Origin: Frigoribacterium sp. CG_9.8
Lineage (GTDB): Bacteria > Actinomycetota > Actinomycetes > Actinomycetales > Microbacteriaceae
Assembly (NCBI RefSeq): GCF_015751965.1
Contig: NZ_JADOVH010000007.1
Location: forward strand, 49,908 to 113,907
Direction of reading: 5' to 3'
Length of the DNA stretch: 64,000 nt
Part shown: positions 18,465 through 28,322 of the stretch, in pieces
Layout: the number at the start of each line of letters is the position of its first letter
Numbering within the stretch: the stretch's first letter is position 1
Made by a program: the position numbers and the translations under genes
Notes under the pieces: model-generated
The model's input: the letters and a program-made list of their open reading frames with translations, nothing else
Databases searched by the model: none
Told to the model about the DNA's origin: nothing

Positions 18465-19511
18465 TCATTCGCAGCCCACACCGTCACCGTCGCGATCGAA
18501 TTTCGGTGCATATCCAGGATCGCCCGCGCGGATCGGCGCGGCTCCGGCTGCGTGCACCGCTGTGCAGTTCGCATAGAAAGTGGACCCTGGAGCAGGGACG
18601 GCTGGAGCAGGCACCGGCACGACCCCGACCGGTGCGGGGGCAAATGAGGAGGTCAAGGCACGCGCGTTCGGGCAGTCTCTGAGGATTCGCACCATGGCTT
18701 CCTTCTCAGCCTGAGTGACCCACAGTCCATATGTTGCCTTCACCGATACTTGCCGGCTGACATAGTCGCAGCGAAACGCCTTGTTCGACGGCAACCAGGT
18801 GGCAGTGTCGCCGTCGCCCTTCTGGCTGTTCGAACGACCGTCGACGGCGAGCAGGTTGAGCGGATCGTTGGCGAAAGTAAACCGCTGCGATTGGGACAGT
18901 TGCTGTGCACCGGTTTGCCAGGCGTTTGACAAAGAGACCACGTGGTCGATCTGCACGAGAGTGGAGGTGGTGTTGCCGCGAAAAAAATTCATGCTCCGAC
19001 CCGTGTACGGCTCGATGAACGACCCGCTGAGAACCTTGCACGATCCAGCCTTCACGGTGGTGATGAGATCGCGGGCGAGGATATCGTTGCGGGTGTCACA
19101 GCCGTTGCGGTCGACATCCAACCAGGCTTGACCAAAGTTTGCGGTGCGGTCGTACCCGGTCTTCGGTGCCTTGCCCTTGACTGCGAGCGTTGCCAGGAGC
19201 GCGATCGCAGTGGTGTTCGTCGCTGTGCCGTCGGAAATTGCCACCGCGGTTGGATCTGTGGATCCGGTCACCGTCGACGGATCTCCCGGGTCACTCTCGG
19301 TGAAACCCACCGCCGGTGCCGGCGATGCCGATGGTTGTGCGCTGGTGGAGCTGCGTGGTTTTGCCGTTGGGATGTAGTCGACCGCAGGCGCCGCGCCAGC
19401 GCAGCCGACCATGGACAGGACAAGGCCGGATCCGGCTACGACGGCAATCGAGCGGTAGACGATCGGGATGAATGTCCATCCGACGCGGAACACCGGTTTC
19501 GGGTCTGTCAT
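18465..19511 (-). CDS. Secreted HNH-type nuclease (DUF1524) with Excalibur domain
   Basis: A 348-aa exported protein. The N-terminus has a hydrophobic segment SIAVVAGSGLVLSMVGC whose VGCA could act as a lipobox. A Ser/Pro/Thr-rich spacer follows. The DUF1524 nuclease core has the DHV motif in VQIDHVVSLSNAW and NLLAVDGRSNSQKGD, then a WLPSNKAFRCDYV region. A Pro/Val-rich linker leads to a C-terminal Excalibur Ca-binding-like domain ending FDRDGDGVGCE with paired cysteines. Such proteins are extracellular DNases or surface nucleases used for nutrient DNA or competition. No immunity gene is obvious next to it. The following gene is divergent. Confidence 0.87.
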   Translation of the reverse strand: MTDPKPVFRVGWTFIPIVYRSIAVVAGSGLVLSMVGCAGAAPAVDYIPTAKPRSSTSAQPSASPAPAVGFTESDPGDPSTVTGSTDPTAVAISDGTATNTTAIALLATLAVKGKAPKTGYDRTANFGQAWLDVDRNGCDTRNDILARDLITTVKAGSCKVLSGSFIEPYTGRSMNFFRGNTTSTLVQIDHVVSLSNAWQTGAQQLSQSQRFTFANDPLNLLAVDGRSNSQKGDGDTATWLPSNKAFRCDYVSRQVSVKATYGLWVTQAEKEAMVRILRDCPNARALTSSFAPAPVGVVPVPAPAVPAPGSTFYANCTAVHAAGAAPIRAGDPGYAPKFDRDGDGVGCE

Positions 19512-19807
19512 GGTGGCTCCAGGTTATGCACCAGCGATCGACCAACTGCGACACGGTCATCTGATGATTTGTCAGAGCATAGCCGCGAAGTCGGGGGACT
19601 TTATTCTCTTTCCGACCGCAGGATCCATCTGAACCCCTGATCAGAGGGCAGAAAGTGAAGGGACACCGCGTAGACGGAGGTTTGCAACGCGCACCGGCGC
19701 ATCGCCTGGATTCGCCGCGCCGGACGTGCTCTCACGAGAGGTGTTCATACTGGTCGGGTGAACTTCACGACGCCGCACCCTCTCGACAGCCCGAAAGCAG
19801 CGATCTC

Positions 19808-20284
19808 ATGACCGCTGGACTTTCAATCACCCTCGCCGTATGTGCCGCCCTCATTGTGCTGGCACGGATCGTTGTGCCGCAGCTGCCGGTCATGGGTCGA
19901 GCGGTGAGACTCTCGATCCTGGACGCAGTGCTGGTCGGGGTGGGAGTTCTTGGGCTCCTCTTTCACTGCACCGCTATGTTCTCCCGGGGGCTCTACAACG
20001 GGGCTTCCGCGCTCCAGCCCTTCGTTGGCCTGGTGAATGCGATGGGGGGTGCCAGCATCGTGCTGTTTGTGGTGCCGGCACTGCTCATCCTGATCGGACT
20101 GCGGAGACAGCAGCGAGGCGCACTGGCCGTGCTGAGCCTGACGTTTGTGGCCGTAGGAGTGACGATGTACGCCGGTGGACCTCTCCAACTCCACCTCGCT
20201 GCCATCTTCGCCGCGACGATCGCTTTGGCAGCTCTCGTTTCACTTTTCGTGTTGGCGCCGCGGCGGACCCGGGTAGCGAAATAG
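19808..20284 (+). CDS. Small polytopic membrane protein, unknown function
   Basis: A 158-aa protein consisting of about five hydrophobic segments (ITLAVCAALIVLARI, ILDAVLVGVGVLGLLF, IVLFVVPALLILIGL, LAVLSLTFVAVGVTM, IFAATIALAALVSLFVL) and a basic C-terminal tail RRTRVAK, giving a likely C-in orientation. ATG 19808 is chosen because coding-like hydrophobic sequence begins there; no clear ribosome site is seen. It is divergent from the nuclease gene with about 300 bp between. No family recognised. Confidence 0.6.
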   Translation: MTAGLSITLAVCAALIVLARIVVPQLPVMGRAVRLSILDAVLVGVGVLGLLFHCTAMFSRGLYNGASALQPFVGLVNAMGGASIVLFVVPALLILIGLRRQQRGALAVLSLTFVAVGVTMYAGGPLQLHLAAIFAATIALAALVSLFVLAPRRTRVAK

Positions 20285-20391
20285 GCGCGCCCCTTGGTCT
20301 GTCTCACTCACCTCAACTTGGTGCCACCTGATGCCAGAGGTGCTCGTGTACTGAGCAGGTTGTGCTGAGCAGATCGTACTGAGCAGTGCGA

Positions 20392-21975
20392 CTAAACCTT
20401 GAGCGGCTCGGGCTCATCATCGAGCACCACAAGCTCAATCGACGTGCTGGGTGGCTCATAGCTATCGTCAAAGGGCATCTGGTCGGTGTTCAGGTTGGGG
20501 TTGTCGTCCTGGGTGGCGACGAGTTGCCGGGCTTCGTGCACAGAGTCCACGCTCGGCATCGACCCGAGCAATGGCAGCCCGGCGGTTTCCCGCATGAAGA
20601 AGATGGCAATACCACCGACCACGGAGGTGCCCATCAGGTAGTAGGCGGGCATCATGTCATCACCGGTGGCTGCGATCAGCGCAGCGATGATGAATGGTGT
20701 GGTGCCACCGAAAATTGCGACAGAGAAGTTGTACGCGATTCCCATCGCCCCGTATCGGCTCTTGGTTGGGAACAGCGCCGGGAGGCCCGAGGCGAGGTTC
20801 GCCACATAGAACGTCACGGGAAGTGCAATCAGCGCGAGGCCGAGCAGGGTGGACCAAATTTCACCGACGCCGATCAGCAAAAACGCCGGGATTGAGAACA
20901 CGATGGCGGTGATCGAACCCATCCAGAGCACCGGACGGCGACCGATCTTGTCGGAAAGCTTGCCGGTCAGCGGGATACAGAGCGACATGATCACCAGGAT
21001 CGGGATAGTCAGCAGAGTGCCCTGCAGTTCGTCATATCCTTTGGTGCTGGTCAGGTAGGTCGGCATGTACGAGGTGAGCGCATACCCGAGCGTGTTGGCG
21101 GCTGCGACAAGGATCATCGCAACGACGATCCCGCGCCAGTGCGCCTTGAAGATTGCCAGGGGGCCGTTGGCTGCAGGAACTTCGGCCGCGGTCGAGTTGC
21201 CAGCGTGGACATCCTTCGCCTCCAGAGTTGCCAGGAAGGTGGGGGATTCCTCGATCTTCATTCGGAACCAGATAGCGATGAGGCCAAGGGGCCCGGCGAT
21301 AAGGAACGGAAGTCTCCAGCCCCAGTCCTCCATTACCGACTGTCCCAGCGTTATCTGAAGCACCGAAACGAGCGCGGCACCGATGGCGAAACCCAGATAG
21401 CTACCCATGTCGAGCAGGCTTGCGAAGAATCCGCGGCGCTTATCGGGAGAATGCTCACTGACAAAAGTTGTGGCGCCGGCGTACTCTCCACCGGTCGAGA
21501 ATCCCTGCAGGAGCTTTGTGAAAACCAGAAGCACCGCGGCGAGCATTCCCACCATGGCGTAGCTCGGGAGCAGACCAACCGCAAAAGTCGAGGCGGCCAT
21601 CAGGATCAGCGTCATTGAAAGGACCTTTTGGCGACCGATCTTGTCGCCAAGCCAGCCGAAGAAGACACCACCGAACGGGCGGGCGATGAATGTGGCCGCA
21701 AAAGTGCCGAGCAGGAATAGCGTCTGCACGGTCTTGTCAGCCTCCGGCAAGAACACGGGGCCCATCGTCGTGATCAGGTAACCGAACACCCCCACGTCGT
21801 ACCATTCCATCGTGTTGCCGACGATGGTCCCACCGAGTGCTTTCTTTAGGCGAGACTGGTCGACCACGTTGACGTCGGACACCTTCAATCGGCGCGGCAG
21901 AAGCGGAGTTTTCGTTCCTTCAGACGCCGTATCAGCGCCCTTTTTGCTGTCGGTCCGGCTAAGTTTTCTCGACAT
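20392..21975 (-). CDS. MHS-family transporter, ProP-like (proline/betaine type)
   Basis: A 527-aa member of the MHS group, longer than its two paralogues in this window through an N-terminal extension and a C-terminal acidic tail. Motifs: LGGTIVGNTMEWYDVGVFGY, GWLGDKIGRQKVL (motif A), LLQGFSTGGEYAGATTF, SPDKRRGFFAS, and GKLSDKIGRRPVL. The STGGEYAGA segment and long C-terminus recall the ProP/KgtP branch, which carries osmoprotectants or dicarboxylates. In ProP a C-terminal coiled coil senses osmolarity; the tail here (SIELVVLDDEPEPL) is acidic and not obviously heptad-like. Start at 21975 is preferred (GAGAAG upstream); ATG 21990 and TTG 21999 are alternatives. Confidence 0.85.
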   Translation of the reverse strand: MSRKLSRTDSKKGADTASEGTKTPLLPRRLKVSDVNVVDQSRLKKALGGTIVGNTMEWYDVGVFGYLITTMGPVFLPEADKTVQTLFLLGTFAATFIARPFGGVFFGWLGDKIGRQKVLSMTLILMAASTFAVGLLPSYAMVGMLAAVLLVFTKLLQGFSTGGEYAGATTFVSEHSPDKRRGFFASLLDMGSYLGFAIGAALVSVLQITLGQSVMEDWGWRLPFLIAGPLGLIAIWFRMKIEESPTFLATLEAKDVHAGNSTAAEVPAANGPLAIFKAHWRGIVVAMILVAAANTLGYALTSYMPTYLTSTKGYDELQGTLLTIPILVIMSLCIPLTGKLSDKIGRRPVLWMGSITAIVFSIPAFLLIGVGEIWSTLLGLALIALPVTFYVANLASGLPALFPTKSRYGAMGIAYNFSVAIFGGTTPFIIAALIAATGDDMMPAYYLMGTSVVGGIAIFFMRETAGLPLLGSMPSVDSVHEARQLVATQDDNPNLNTDQMPFDDSYEPPSTSIELVVLDDEPEPLKV

Positions 21976-22422
21976 TTCGGCTTCTCTCATAGAGGTCAAC
22001 TCGGCTAACGGAGCGTTGCCCAGGTTCGGGCATAGCTAAAGATTTTAGCCCACAAGCCTGTTAACCCAGATTCTCAACCGGAACATCACCCCTGGACAGG
22101 GGTTTGCGCGGGCATGACGCAGGTCACTCGAGAACCCCGCACCGTCTCAACGGGCAGGTCTCAACGGGCAGTGGCAGGTCGAATTAGTCCGGCCTGCAGA
22201 AAATTCACGAGGCTGAGTGCACCGCAGGACCAGTGATGTCGAAGTCCTCCGGTGGAGGCACACGGCCGGGAGCGGACCGCTGATCGACAAACCGCGTGAC
22301 CGCCAACTCGACCGCAGCTGTGGTCGCCATGAAGTTGCTTTAGCCGCATCGTCTCGGACCAGGTGTTGCTCGACGATCATCATTCGAGGGGAACCATGCT
22401 TCTCAGAAGCGGTTTTACAGTG

Positions 22423-22511
22423 CGGAGCCGGTGGGATTTGAACCCACGGAGGAGTTGCCCCCTCTCCACCTTAGCAGGGTGGTGCACTAGGCCGAACTAT
22501 GCGACAGCTCC
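22423..22511 (-). tRNA. tRNA-Ser (GCT)
   Basis: The minus strand gives an 89-nt class II tRNA: acceptor GGAGCTG paired with CGGCTCC and discriminator G, anticodon stem CCACC/GGTGG with loop CTGCTAA (anticodon GCT, reads AGC/AGU), a long variable arm GAGGGGGCAACTCC and T-arm GGGTTCAAATCCC. No encoded CCA. Confidence 0.96.
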
Positions 22512-22604
22512 CAGTAGACGTCTCTAATCATAGCGGCACTCTGAACGAAGGCCCATTCGTCGCCGTGGCGGTGGGACCTCTTGCTCCCGGATTCGGGTGA
22601 CCGC

Positions 22605-23849
22605 TTATCTGTTCACCTTGGAGCAGGTGTAGTCCGCAGCGGTCTGTCCAAGGACCCCGGTCACTGCATCCGCTGTCGGCGTCGGAGCCGGGGCACTCGC
22701 GGAGGATGATGGTGCCGGGGTCGCGGATGCCGAAGGCTCCGGCGAGGTGTTTGGATCTGCGACAGAGCCACGTCCCGTGCCGGAGTCGAGGCTGAACGAC
22801 TCATCCGCCTTGATCTTCGCGAACAGTGCGGTCGCGACGCTGGTGAGTGGTGCCACCTTGCCCTCATAGACCCCACTGACGCCGGTCGTGCCCGGGTACT
22901 GCACGAACGTGATTCGGTCGAGCGGGATGCCCTTCAGCACCAGCGCGAGTGACGCCATGGTGTTCACGTTCTTCAGGCTGTTCGACAGCGTCATGTTCTG
23001 GCTGGCCGCCGTGGCGATGCCATACAGCTTGGTGAAGTTCGTGAGGGTGTCATTGCTCTTCACTGTGCGCACGAGAGAAGACAAAAATACCTGCTGCGAA
23101 CTGATGCGGCCGAGGTCGCTGCCATCTCCAACGCCGTGGCGACTGCGCAAAAAGGCGAGGGCATCCGCTCCAGCGAGCGTGTAGCTGCCGGCCTTGGGCA
23201 GATTGATGCCGCTGTAGTTGTCGATGAGCGGACCATTGACGCAGACCGGCACACCACCGACGGCAGTCGACATCTGGATGACACCCTGGAAGGTGATGAG
23301 CGCCGCAAACGGGATCTTGAGCCCGGTGAGCTTCTCAACTGTGAGTGCGGTGCAGGCGAGCCCACCGTAGGCGAGCGTGTTGTTGATCGGCTGGGCAGAC
23401 ATGGAGTTGTAATTGCCCTTACCGTCTTCGCGGGGGCAGGCGGGAATTGGCACCACCATGTCGCGCGGGATACTCACGGCCACCGCGTTGGACTGATCCT
23501 CGGACACATGCACGAGCATGGTGACGTCATTGAGCACTCCGTCGTCCTTGCCGAACTGCCCGCCCTGGCCGGCCCGGGTGTCGCTGCCCACGATCAACAC
23601 GTTGAAGCCACCCTCGAACGATCCGAGGTCCGGCGGGGGGCCCTGCTTCTCTCCGGGCAGAGCCACAGAATTGATTTTGCTAGCGATTCCGGCCACGGCA
23701 ATGCCGGCCACGGATGCCGCACTCACGGCGACGACGGCAATCGCAGCCCCGACGAACTTGAGCACGGTGACAATCGGACGGGACGACCGCAAACGGCCAT
23801 GACGGGCGATGCCGCCGATCGAGCGCGAACGAGGGCGAAGGTCACTCAT
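22605..23849 (-). CDS. LytR-CpsA-Psr (LCP) family cell-wall glycopolymer ligase
   Basis: A 414-aa membrane-anchored enzyme that transfers lipid-linked glycopolymers to peptidoglycan. After a basic cytoplasmic N-terminus (RPRSRSIGG) comes one TM segment (VLKFVGAAIAVVAVSAASV). The LCP domain shows FNVLIVGSDTRAG, LNDVTMLVHVS, VAVSIPRDMVVPIP and ALAFLRSRHG, carrying the Arg/Asp residues that bind the pyrophosphate head group. The C-terminal 50 residues are Ser/Pro/Ala-rich and end TCSKVNR. ATG 23849 is preferred because AAAGGA lies 8 nt upstream and the conserved basic start follows; an upstream extension to 23918 has no support. It is probably monocistronic. Confidence 0.92.
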   Translation of the reverse strand: MSDLRPRSRSIGGIARHGRLRSSRPIVTVLKFVGAAIAVVAVSAASVAGIAVAGIASKINSVALPGEKQGPPPDLGSFEGGFNVLIVGSDTRAGQGGQFGKDDGVLNDVTMLVHVSEDQSNAVAVSIPRDMVVPIPACPREDGKGNYNSMSAQPINNTLAYGGLACTALTVEKLTGLKIPFAALITFQGVIQMSTAVGGVPVCVNGPLIDNYSGINLPKAGSYTLAGADALAFLRSRHGVGDGSDLGRISSQQVFLSSLVRTVKSNDTLTNFTKLYGIATAASQNMTLSNSLKNVNTMASLALVLKGIPLDRITFVQYPGTTGVSGVYEGKVAPLTSVATALFAKIKADESFSLDSGTGRGSVADPNTSPEPSASATPAPSSSASAPAPTPTADAVTGVLGQTAADYTCSKVNR

Positions 23850-24001
23850 GGCGGATCCTTTCGGCGAGGCCAGGCGGGGCGCATAACGTGAGGGAAAAAG
23901 CAGCGCGGGGCTGCGCAAGTCTCGGAAAGCTTACACGGGCGGCTTTTACGCCGAATGAGAGTGGCGCAGTCGGCGTCGGAGGCAGTCGCTAGCGTGCCGT
24001 T

Positions 24002-24568
24002 ATGACGCAATGTGTTGTTATCCAATGTGCTGCAGAGAAAAGTGGCCCGTGCCACGCGGATGCTGATCCCGATTCCGCACTCGGCCTGTGCGGCAGGCAC
24101 CTGCTGGCGGCACACGACTGGGTCGCGCGCCGCGTTGGAGTGACGGACCGCCTCCCCTCCCCTTGTCTCGCCTGCGGCTCCCGGCTCGGCGTCTGTTACC
24201 CCTCGGGCTGGCTCTGTGCCATCTGCGAATGGAAGGTCGGCGACATCCCCGACCACGACGCATCGGCACTGCGAGTGGATGTCGTCTACTACATCCGCTT
24301 CCGGGGCCGCATCAAGATCGGCACCTCCGGCAACCCGCGTCGTCGCCTCGCGAGCCTGCCCCACGAGGAGATTCTGGCTTTCGAGCGCGGCGACCGGCTC
24401 GTCGAGCAGCGACGTCACGCGCAATTCGCAGGCCATCGCATCCCCCGCACCGAATGGTTCGAGCAGCACGAGGCCCTGTTTCAACACACCAGCGAGCTGA
24501 GGGCGGGAGTGGATGACCCGTGGGCGCAGTATGCCCTCTGGGTCAGTCGTCGCGCCGCGCTGCTCTGA
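24002..24568 (+). CDS. GIY-YIG nuclease-family protein with N-terminal Cys motifs
   Basis: A 188-aa protein. The N-terminal half has cysteine pairs arranged as putative zinc ligands (CVVIQC, SPCLACGSRLGVC, WLCAICEW). The C-terminal half starts VDVVYYIRFRGRIKIGTS and NPRRRLASLPHEEILAFE, the GIY-YIG (T5orf172/MUG113-like) nuclease fold, with Tyr-Tyr-Ile and Lys-Ile-Gly as the two family halves and an Arg pair on the helix. The later HAQFAGHRIPRTEWFE matches the same group. Usually such genes are phage-derived or of unknown cellular role. No ribosome-binding site is seen and the ATG may be leaderless. It is divergent from the LCP gene. Confidence 0.8.
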   Translation: MTQCVVIQCAAEKSGPCHADADPDSALGLCGRHLLAAHDWVARRVGVTDRLPSPCLACGSRLGVCYPSGWLCAICEWKVGDIPDHDASALRVDVVYYIRFRGRIKIGTSGNPRRRLASLPHEEILAFERGDRLVEQRRHAQFAGHRIPRTEWFEQHEALFQHTSELRAGVDDPWAQYALWVSRRAALL

Positions 24569-24635
24569 CCCGCACCCACCTGCCAATTGCCAACGGTCGG
24601 GGCGGCGCGACAGCGGTTCTCGTTATTCTGGGCAC

Positions 24636-25523
24636 ATGGCTTTCGTCTCTGAACTGTTCGATCCCACCGTGTGGCATGAGGTCGATGGCTTCGGCGAACT
24701 CACGGACATCACCTACCACCACGACACGACGGGCCGCATCGCCCGCATCGCGTTCAATCGCCCGGAAGTGCGCAACGCATTCCGACCTCAGTCGGTGGAT
24801 GAGCTCTACCGCGCACTCGATCACGCGCGGCAGAACAGCGCCATCGGGGTCGTGCTCGTCACCGGTAACGGCCCGAGTGCGAAAGACGGCGGCTGGGCGT
24901 TCTGCTCGGGCGGCGATCAACGGATCCGCGGTCGCGACGGCTACCAGTACGCAGACGGCAGCGCCTCGACGGGCCGCCTGCACATTCTCGAGGTGCAGCG
25001 ACTCATCCGCATCATGCCCAAGGTCGTCATCGCCGTCGTGCCGGGCTGGGCTGCAGGCGGCGGGCACTCGCTGCATGTCGTCTGTGACCTCACCATCGCG
25101 AGCGCGGAGCACGGACGGTTCAAGCAGACCGATGCCGACGTCGGGTCGTTCGACGGAGGCTACGGAAGCGCCTACCTCGCCCGCCAGGTCGGGCAGAAGT
25201 TCGCCCGCGAGATCTTCTTTCTCGGCCAGGAGTATTCGGCGCAGCGGGCCTACGACATGGGGGCGATCAACGCCGTTGTGCCGCACGCGCAGCTCGAAAC
25301 CAGTGCTCTGGACTGGGCACGCACCATCCTGGGCAAGTCGCCGACATCGATCCGCATGATCAAGTTCTCGCTCAATGCGATCGACGACGGACTCGCCGGC
25401 CAGCAAGTGCTCGCGGGCGAAGCCACCCGCCTCGCCTATGGCACGGATGAGGCGGTGGAGGGCAGGGATGCCTTCCTCGAAAAGCGCGAACCCGACTGGT
25501 CGCCCTACCCCTGGCAGTTCTAG
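24636..25523 (+). CDS. menB: 1,4-dihydroxy-2-naphthoyl-CoA synthase
   Basis: A 295-aa crotonase-fold enzyme that closes the second ring of menaquinone by Dieckmann-type condensation of o-succinylbenzoyl-CoA. Diagnostic features: ITYHHDTTGRIARIAFNRPEVRNAFRP, KDGGWAFCSGGDQRIRG (oxyanion loop), GWAAGGGHSLHVVCDLTIAS, QTDADVGSFDGGYGSAYLAR with the MenB-specific Asp/Ser/Tyr residues, and C-terminal DWSPYPWQF. No Shine-Dalgarno is visible; TATTCT lies 7-12 nt upstream, so the mRNA may be leaderless. Other men genes are not in the window. Menaquinone would be the quinone partner of the nearby ETF/cytochrome module and the nuo operon. Confidence 0.95.
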   Translation: MAFVSELFDPTVWHEVDGFGELTDITYHHDTTGRIARIAFNRPEVRNAFRPQSVDELYRALDHARQNSAIGVVLVTGNGPSAKDGGWAFCSGGDQRIRGRDGYQYADGSASTGRLHILEVQRLIRIMPKVVIAVVPGWAAGGGHSLHVVCDLTIASAEHGRFKQTDADVGSFDGGYGSAYLARQVGQKFAREIFFLGQEYSAQRAYDMGAINAVVPHAQLETSALDWARTILGKSPTSIRMIKFSLNAIDDGLAGQQVLAGEATRLAYGTDEAVEGRDAFLEKREPDWSPYPWQF

Positions 25524-25578
25524 CGGCCTGGCGGTTTTAGCGGCCTGGCGGGTTTAGCGGCCTGGCAGTTCTAGCGGC
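25512..25578. repeat. 16-bp tandem repeat duplicating the menB stop region
   Basis: The unit TTTAGCGGCCTGGCGG recurs three to four times; its first and last copies share CTGGCAGTTCTAGCGGC with the final codons and stop of menB. The tract reaches the 3' end of the convergent cytochrome gene. Likely slippage product. Confidence 0.8.
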
Positions 25579-26506
25579 CCACATGTCCGAAAGTGCCGGC
25601 AATCGCGCGCAGAACGATCGGCTTCGCCGCGATCCAGGCGGCGACCATGATTACAATCGAGGCCGCGAAGATCCAGAATCCGCCCCAGCCGTAGCCGTTG
25701 TTGCCGGCGTACATGTGGTTCAGATTCTTGATCGCCCCAGTGGCCAGCACGAGGGTCACGTGCACGACGGTGAACGCGGCGAAGAAGATCATGACCGGAA
25801 AATGGATCGCTCGCGCGACCGGGAGAGGGAAGATCCGGTCGAGCGGCGCGAAGCGCACCGCAAGACCCGGCGACATCCGGATACCGGTAATCAACGCGAG
25901 CGGCGCCGCGATGAAGACCACCAAGAAGTAGCTGAGCACCTGGAGGGAGTTGTAGTTGACCCAGCCGTTCTCGACCGACCAATTGAGCGAGGCGTACTGC
26001 AGTGCTGCCGAGATCGCGTTGGGGAAGACATCCCAGCGGGTCGGAATGATGCGTGTCCACTGCCCGGTGGAAAAAATAAGCACGTAAAACAGCACGCCGT
26101 TGAGCAGCCACAGGGTGTCGATGGAGATATGCATCCACAGGTTCAGGCTGATTCGCACCGGTTTTCCCGGTGTCTTGATCAGGCCGGAGTTGTTACGAGT
26201 CCAGTAGGCATCCGGCCGTTTGGTGGTGCGCACGAGCCAACCGCTGCGAATGATGAACAGCAGGAAGAAGGCGTTGAGCCCGTGCTGCCAGGCGAGCCAG
26301 GCCGGAAATCCCACCGGGGCGAACCAGGGCAGCGCCGATTCTCCCGGGAACGCCGTCACAAACGACTGGCCGCCCTCACTCGCCCGAATTCCGCGCGCGG
26401 CGAGAACCAGCAGGAAGAGCCCTGCGAGAACGGCTGGCGCGATCCACACCAGCGCGAACCACCGGCTCGAGCGAAAGCCGGATATCGTCTGCGACAGTGC
26501 CATCAT
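25571..26506 (-). CDS. Cytochrome b-like membrane protein of an ETF cluster
   Basis: A 311-aa polytopic protein. At least five hydrophobic segments are visible, with histidines suited to haem ligation: [40 protein letters not shown] and [11 protein letters not shown]. This pattern, together with the [14 protein letters not shown] loop, fits the cytochrome b561/NiFe-hydrogenase b-type (thiosulfate-reductase-like) membrane subunits. Its ATG overlaps the etfA stop by ATGA, so it is co-translated with etfA and etfB. The simplest reading is that it passes electrons between ETF and the menaquinone pool, but family homologues with ETF genes have not been characterised to my knowledge. It ends at the repeat shared with menB. 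Confidence 0.75.
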   Translation of the reverse strand: MMALSQTISGFRSSRWFALVWIAPAVLAGLFLLVLAARGIRASEGGQSFVTAFPGESALPWFAPVGFPAWLAWQHGLNAFFLLFIIRSGWLVRTTKRPDAYWTRNNSGLIKTPGKPVRISLNLWMHISIDTLWLLNGVLFYVLIFSTGQWTRIIPTRWDVFPNAISAALQYASLNWSVENGWVNYNSLQVLSYFLVVFIAAPLALITGIRMSPGLAVRFAPLDRIFPLPVARAIHFPVMIFFAAFTVVHVTLVLATGAIKNLNHMYAGNNGYGWGGFWIFAASIVIMVAAWIAAKPIVLRAIAGTFGHVGR

Positions 26507-27477
26507 TCTGCGCGAGTGCCGAGGGCTTCGATGAGCTGCGGCACCACGGTGAACACGTCCCCGACGATACCGAAGTCGGCAATGTCGAAGATCGGAGCGT
26601 CGGCATCCTTATTGATCGCGACGATGGTTTTTGCGGTCTGCATACCCGCTCGGTGTTGGATCGCGCCCGAGATTCCGAGCGCGATGTAGAGCTGGGGGGA
26701 GACGGTGATGCCGGTCTGGCCCACCTGGCTGGTCTGAGGCACGTATCCGGCATCCACCGCAGCACGGGATGCTCCCACGGCGGCTCCGAGCGCGTCAGCG
26801 AGTTGCTCGACCAGGGCGAAGTTGGCCTGCGAACCGAGTCCGCGTCCACCGGACACGACGCGCGCCGCCCCTCGCAGTTCAGGTCGATCCGTTGCCACGA
26901 CGGCGTCGTGCACGGCATCGATGACCGCAGCCGAAGCGGCGTCCACGATGACCGCTTCTGTTGTGAGAGTCGCCGTTGTCGCATCCGCTCGAGCCTCGAT
27001 CGCACCCTGGCGAACGGTCACAATCGCGGGACCACCGCCTGGCACGGTGGCCTCGACGGTGTACCCGCCACCGAAGACGGAGTGGGTGGCGATGACGTTA
27101 CCAGCCTCGGAGCGCACATCGACAACATCCACCAGGAGCCCGGTGCGGAGGCGAACGGCGAGCCGGCCGGCGATCTCACGTCCGTCGATCGAATGCGCGA
27201 GCACGATGGCTGACGGCTGAAGAGCTGCGGATGCCGCCTCCAGCGCCGCGAGCTGGGGGGCGACGAGCAGGCTGCCGGCCGTGTCGGTCTCGGCCAGGTA
27301 GACCTGGGCGGCACCCAGTGCACCGAGCTGTGCGGTCACTGCGTCACCCGTTCCCGGAGCCGCAACTACCACCGCGACCGGCGTACCGAGCTGGGCGGCG
27401 GCGGCAATGAGCATTGCTGCGGTGTTTCGGATCTCGCCGCTGGCGGAGATCTCGATGAAAGCGAGTGCGTGTGTCAT
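26503..27477 (-). CDS. etfA: Electron transfer flavoprotein alpha subunit
   Basis: A 324-aa FAD-binding subunit of ETF, a soluble carrier between acyl-CoA or other dehydrogenases and the respiratory chain. N-terminal domain I begins [14 protein letters not shown]; domain II has [20 protein letters not shown], then [26 protein letters not shown] and the [23 protein letters not shown] stretch that wraps FAD. Length and motif order are normal. It lies 14 bp downstream of etfB and overlaps the cytochrome gene, forming etfB-etfA-cyt. Electron donor dehydrogenases are not encoded nearby. Confidence 0.95.
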   Translation of the reverse strand: MTHALAFIEISASGEIRNTAAMLIAAAAQLGTPVAVVVAAPGTGDAVTAQLGALGAAQVYLAETDTAGSLLVAPQLAALEAASAALQPSAIVLAHSIDGREIAGRLAVRLRTGLLVDVVDVRSEAGNVIATHSVFGGGYTVEATVPGGGPAIVTVRQGAIEARADATTATLTTEAVIVDAASAAVIDAVHDAVVATDRPELRGAARVVSGGRGLGSQANFALVEQLADALGAAVGASRAAVDAGYVPQTSQVGQTGITVSPQLYIALGISGAIQHRAGMQTAKTIVAINKDADAPIFDIADFGIVGDVFTVVPQLIEALGTRAE

Positions 27478-27491
27478 GGCTATTTCCCCAC

Positions 27492-28262
27492 TCAGATCAG
27501 GCGGCCGGCGGCGAGGAACTCAGCGAGCTGAATGCCCGCGTCTCCCGTATCGACGATCTTCGTGCCAGCGGTGCGCGCCGGGCGCTCGGTCGTGCGGGTG
27601 ATCTCGGTGCCTGGCGCGTATCCGGACTCATCGAGCCCGAGGTCGGCAAGGGACCAGACATCCAGCGGCTTCTTCTTAGCTCTCATGATGCCTTTGAAGT
27701 TGGGAAAACGCGGCTCGGCCGAGGCTTCGGTCACCGAGATGACCGCGGGAAGCGAGGCGTGCACGGCAACAGTGCCGTGCTCATCGCCACGAACGCCGCG
27801 GATGCTGCCCGGCACGATCTCGGAGGAGTCGAGGTAGGTCATGCTCGGCACCCCGAGGTGCTCAGCGATCATCGCCGGGATGACGCCACCGCGACCATCC
27901 GTCGCCTCGTTTCCGGCGATCACGAGATCGAAGCCGCTCTTGGTGATCGCCGCTGCGAGCACCGCGGCCGTGCGGGAGAGGTCCGATCCGGAGAGTGCGT
28001 CGTCCTGCACGTGCAGGGCGGCATCCGCTCCCATCGCCAGCGACTTGCGCAGCACTTCGGTGACGCTCGACGGGCCCATCGAGAGCGCGATTACCTCGGC
28101 ATCGTTGGCATCCTTGAATTGGAGTGCAACTTCGAGCGCTCGTTCATCGATCTCGTCGATGACAGCGTCACTCGCCGCGCGATCCAATTGGCCCGTTGCG
28201 GTGTTGAGCGTGCGCTCGCCCCAGGTGTCGGGCACCTGCTTTACCAGCACGATGATCTTCAT
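27492..28262 (-). CDS. etfB: Electron transfer flavoprotein beta subunit
   Basis: A 256-aa partner of etfA. It begins [19 protein letters not shown] and contains [15 protein letters not shown], the AMP-binding-like [21 protein letters not shown] and the beta-signature near [29 protein letters not shown] 28262 is chosen as the conserved start; a longer frame to 28382 would add a non-conserved Cys-rich stretch through the promoter. It is the first gene of a three-gene operon and is divergent from a MarR regulator, with an inverted repeat between them, so MarR control is plausible. Confidence 0.95.
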   Translation of the reverse strand: MKIIVLVKQVPDTWGERTLNTATGQLDRAASDAVIDEIDERALEVALQFKDANDAEVIALSMGPSSVTEVLRKSLAMGADAALHVQDDALSGSDLSRTAAVLAAAITKSGFDLVIAGNEATDGRGGVIPAMIAEHLGVPSMTYLDSSEIVPGSIRGVRGDEHGTVAVHASLPAVISVTEASAEPRFPNFKGIMRAKKKPLDVWSLADLGLDESGYAPGTEITRTTERPARTAGTKIVDTGDAGIQLAEFLAAGRLI

Positions 28263-28322
28263 TGATGCGCCAATCTTTCGAACTGAACCCGATGCTACGC
28301 GGCAGACCCGCCCAGAACAATT

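Noticed and set aside
18465..19511. HNH protein as a polymorphic toxin with immunity partner
   Set aside because: It has its own export signal and an Excalibur domain but no delivery domain, and the neighbouring genes do not look like immunity proteins.
25583..26689. 368-codon plus-strand frame opposite the cytochrome gene
   Set aside because: Shadow frame dominated by Arg, Glu and Asp; the minus-strand membrane protein is convincing.
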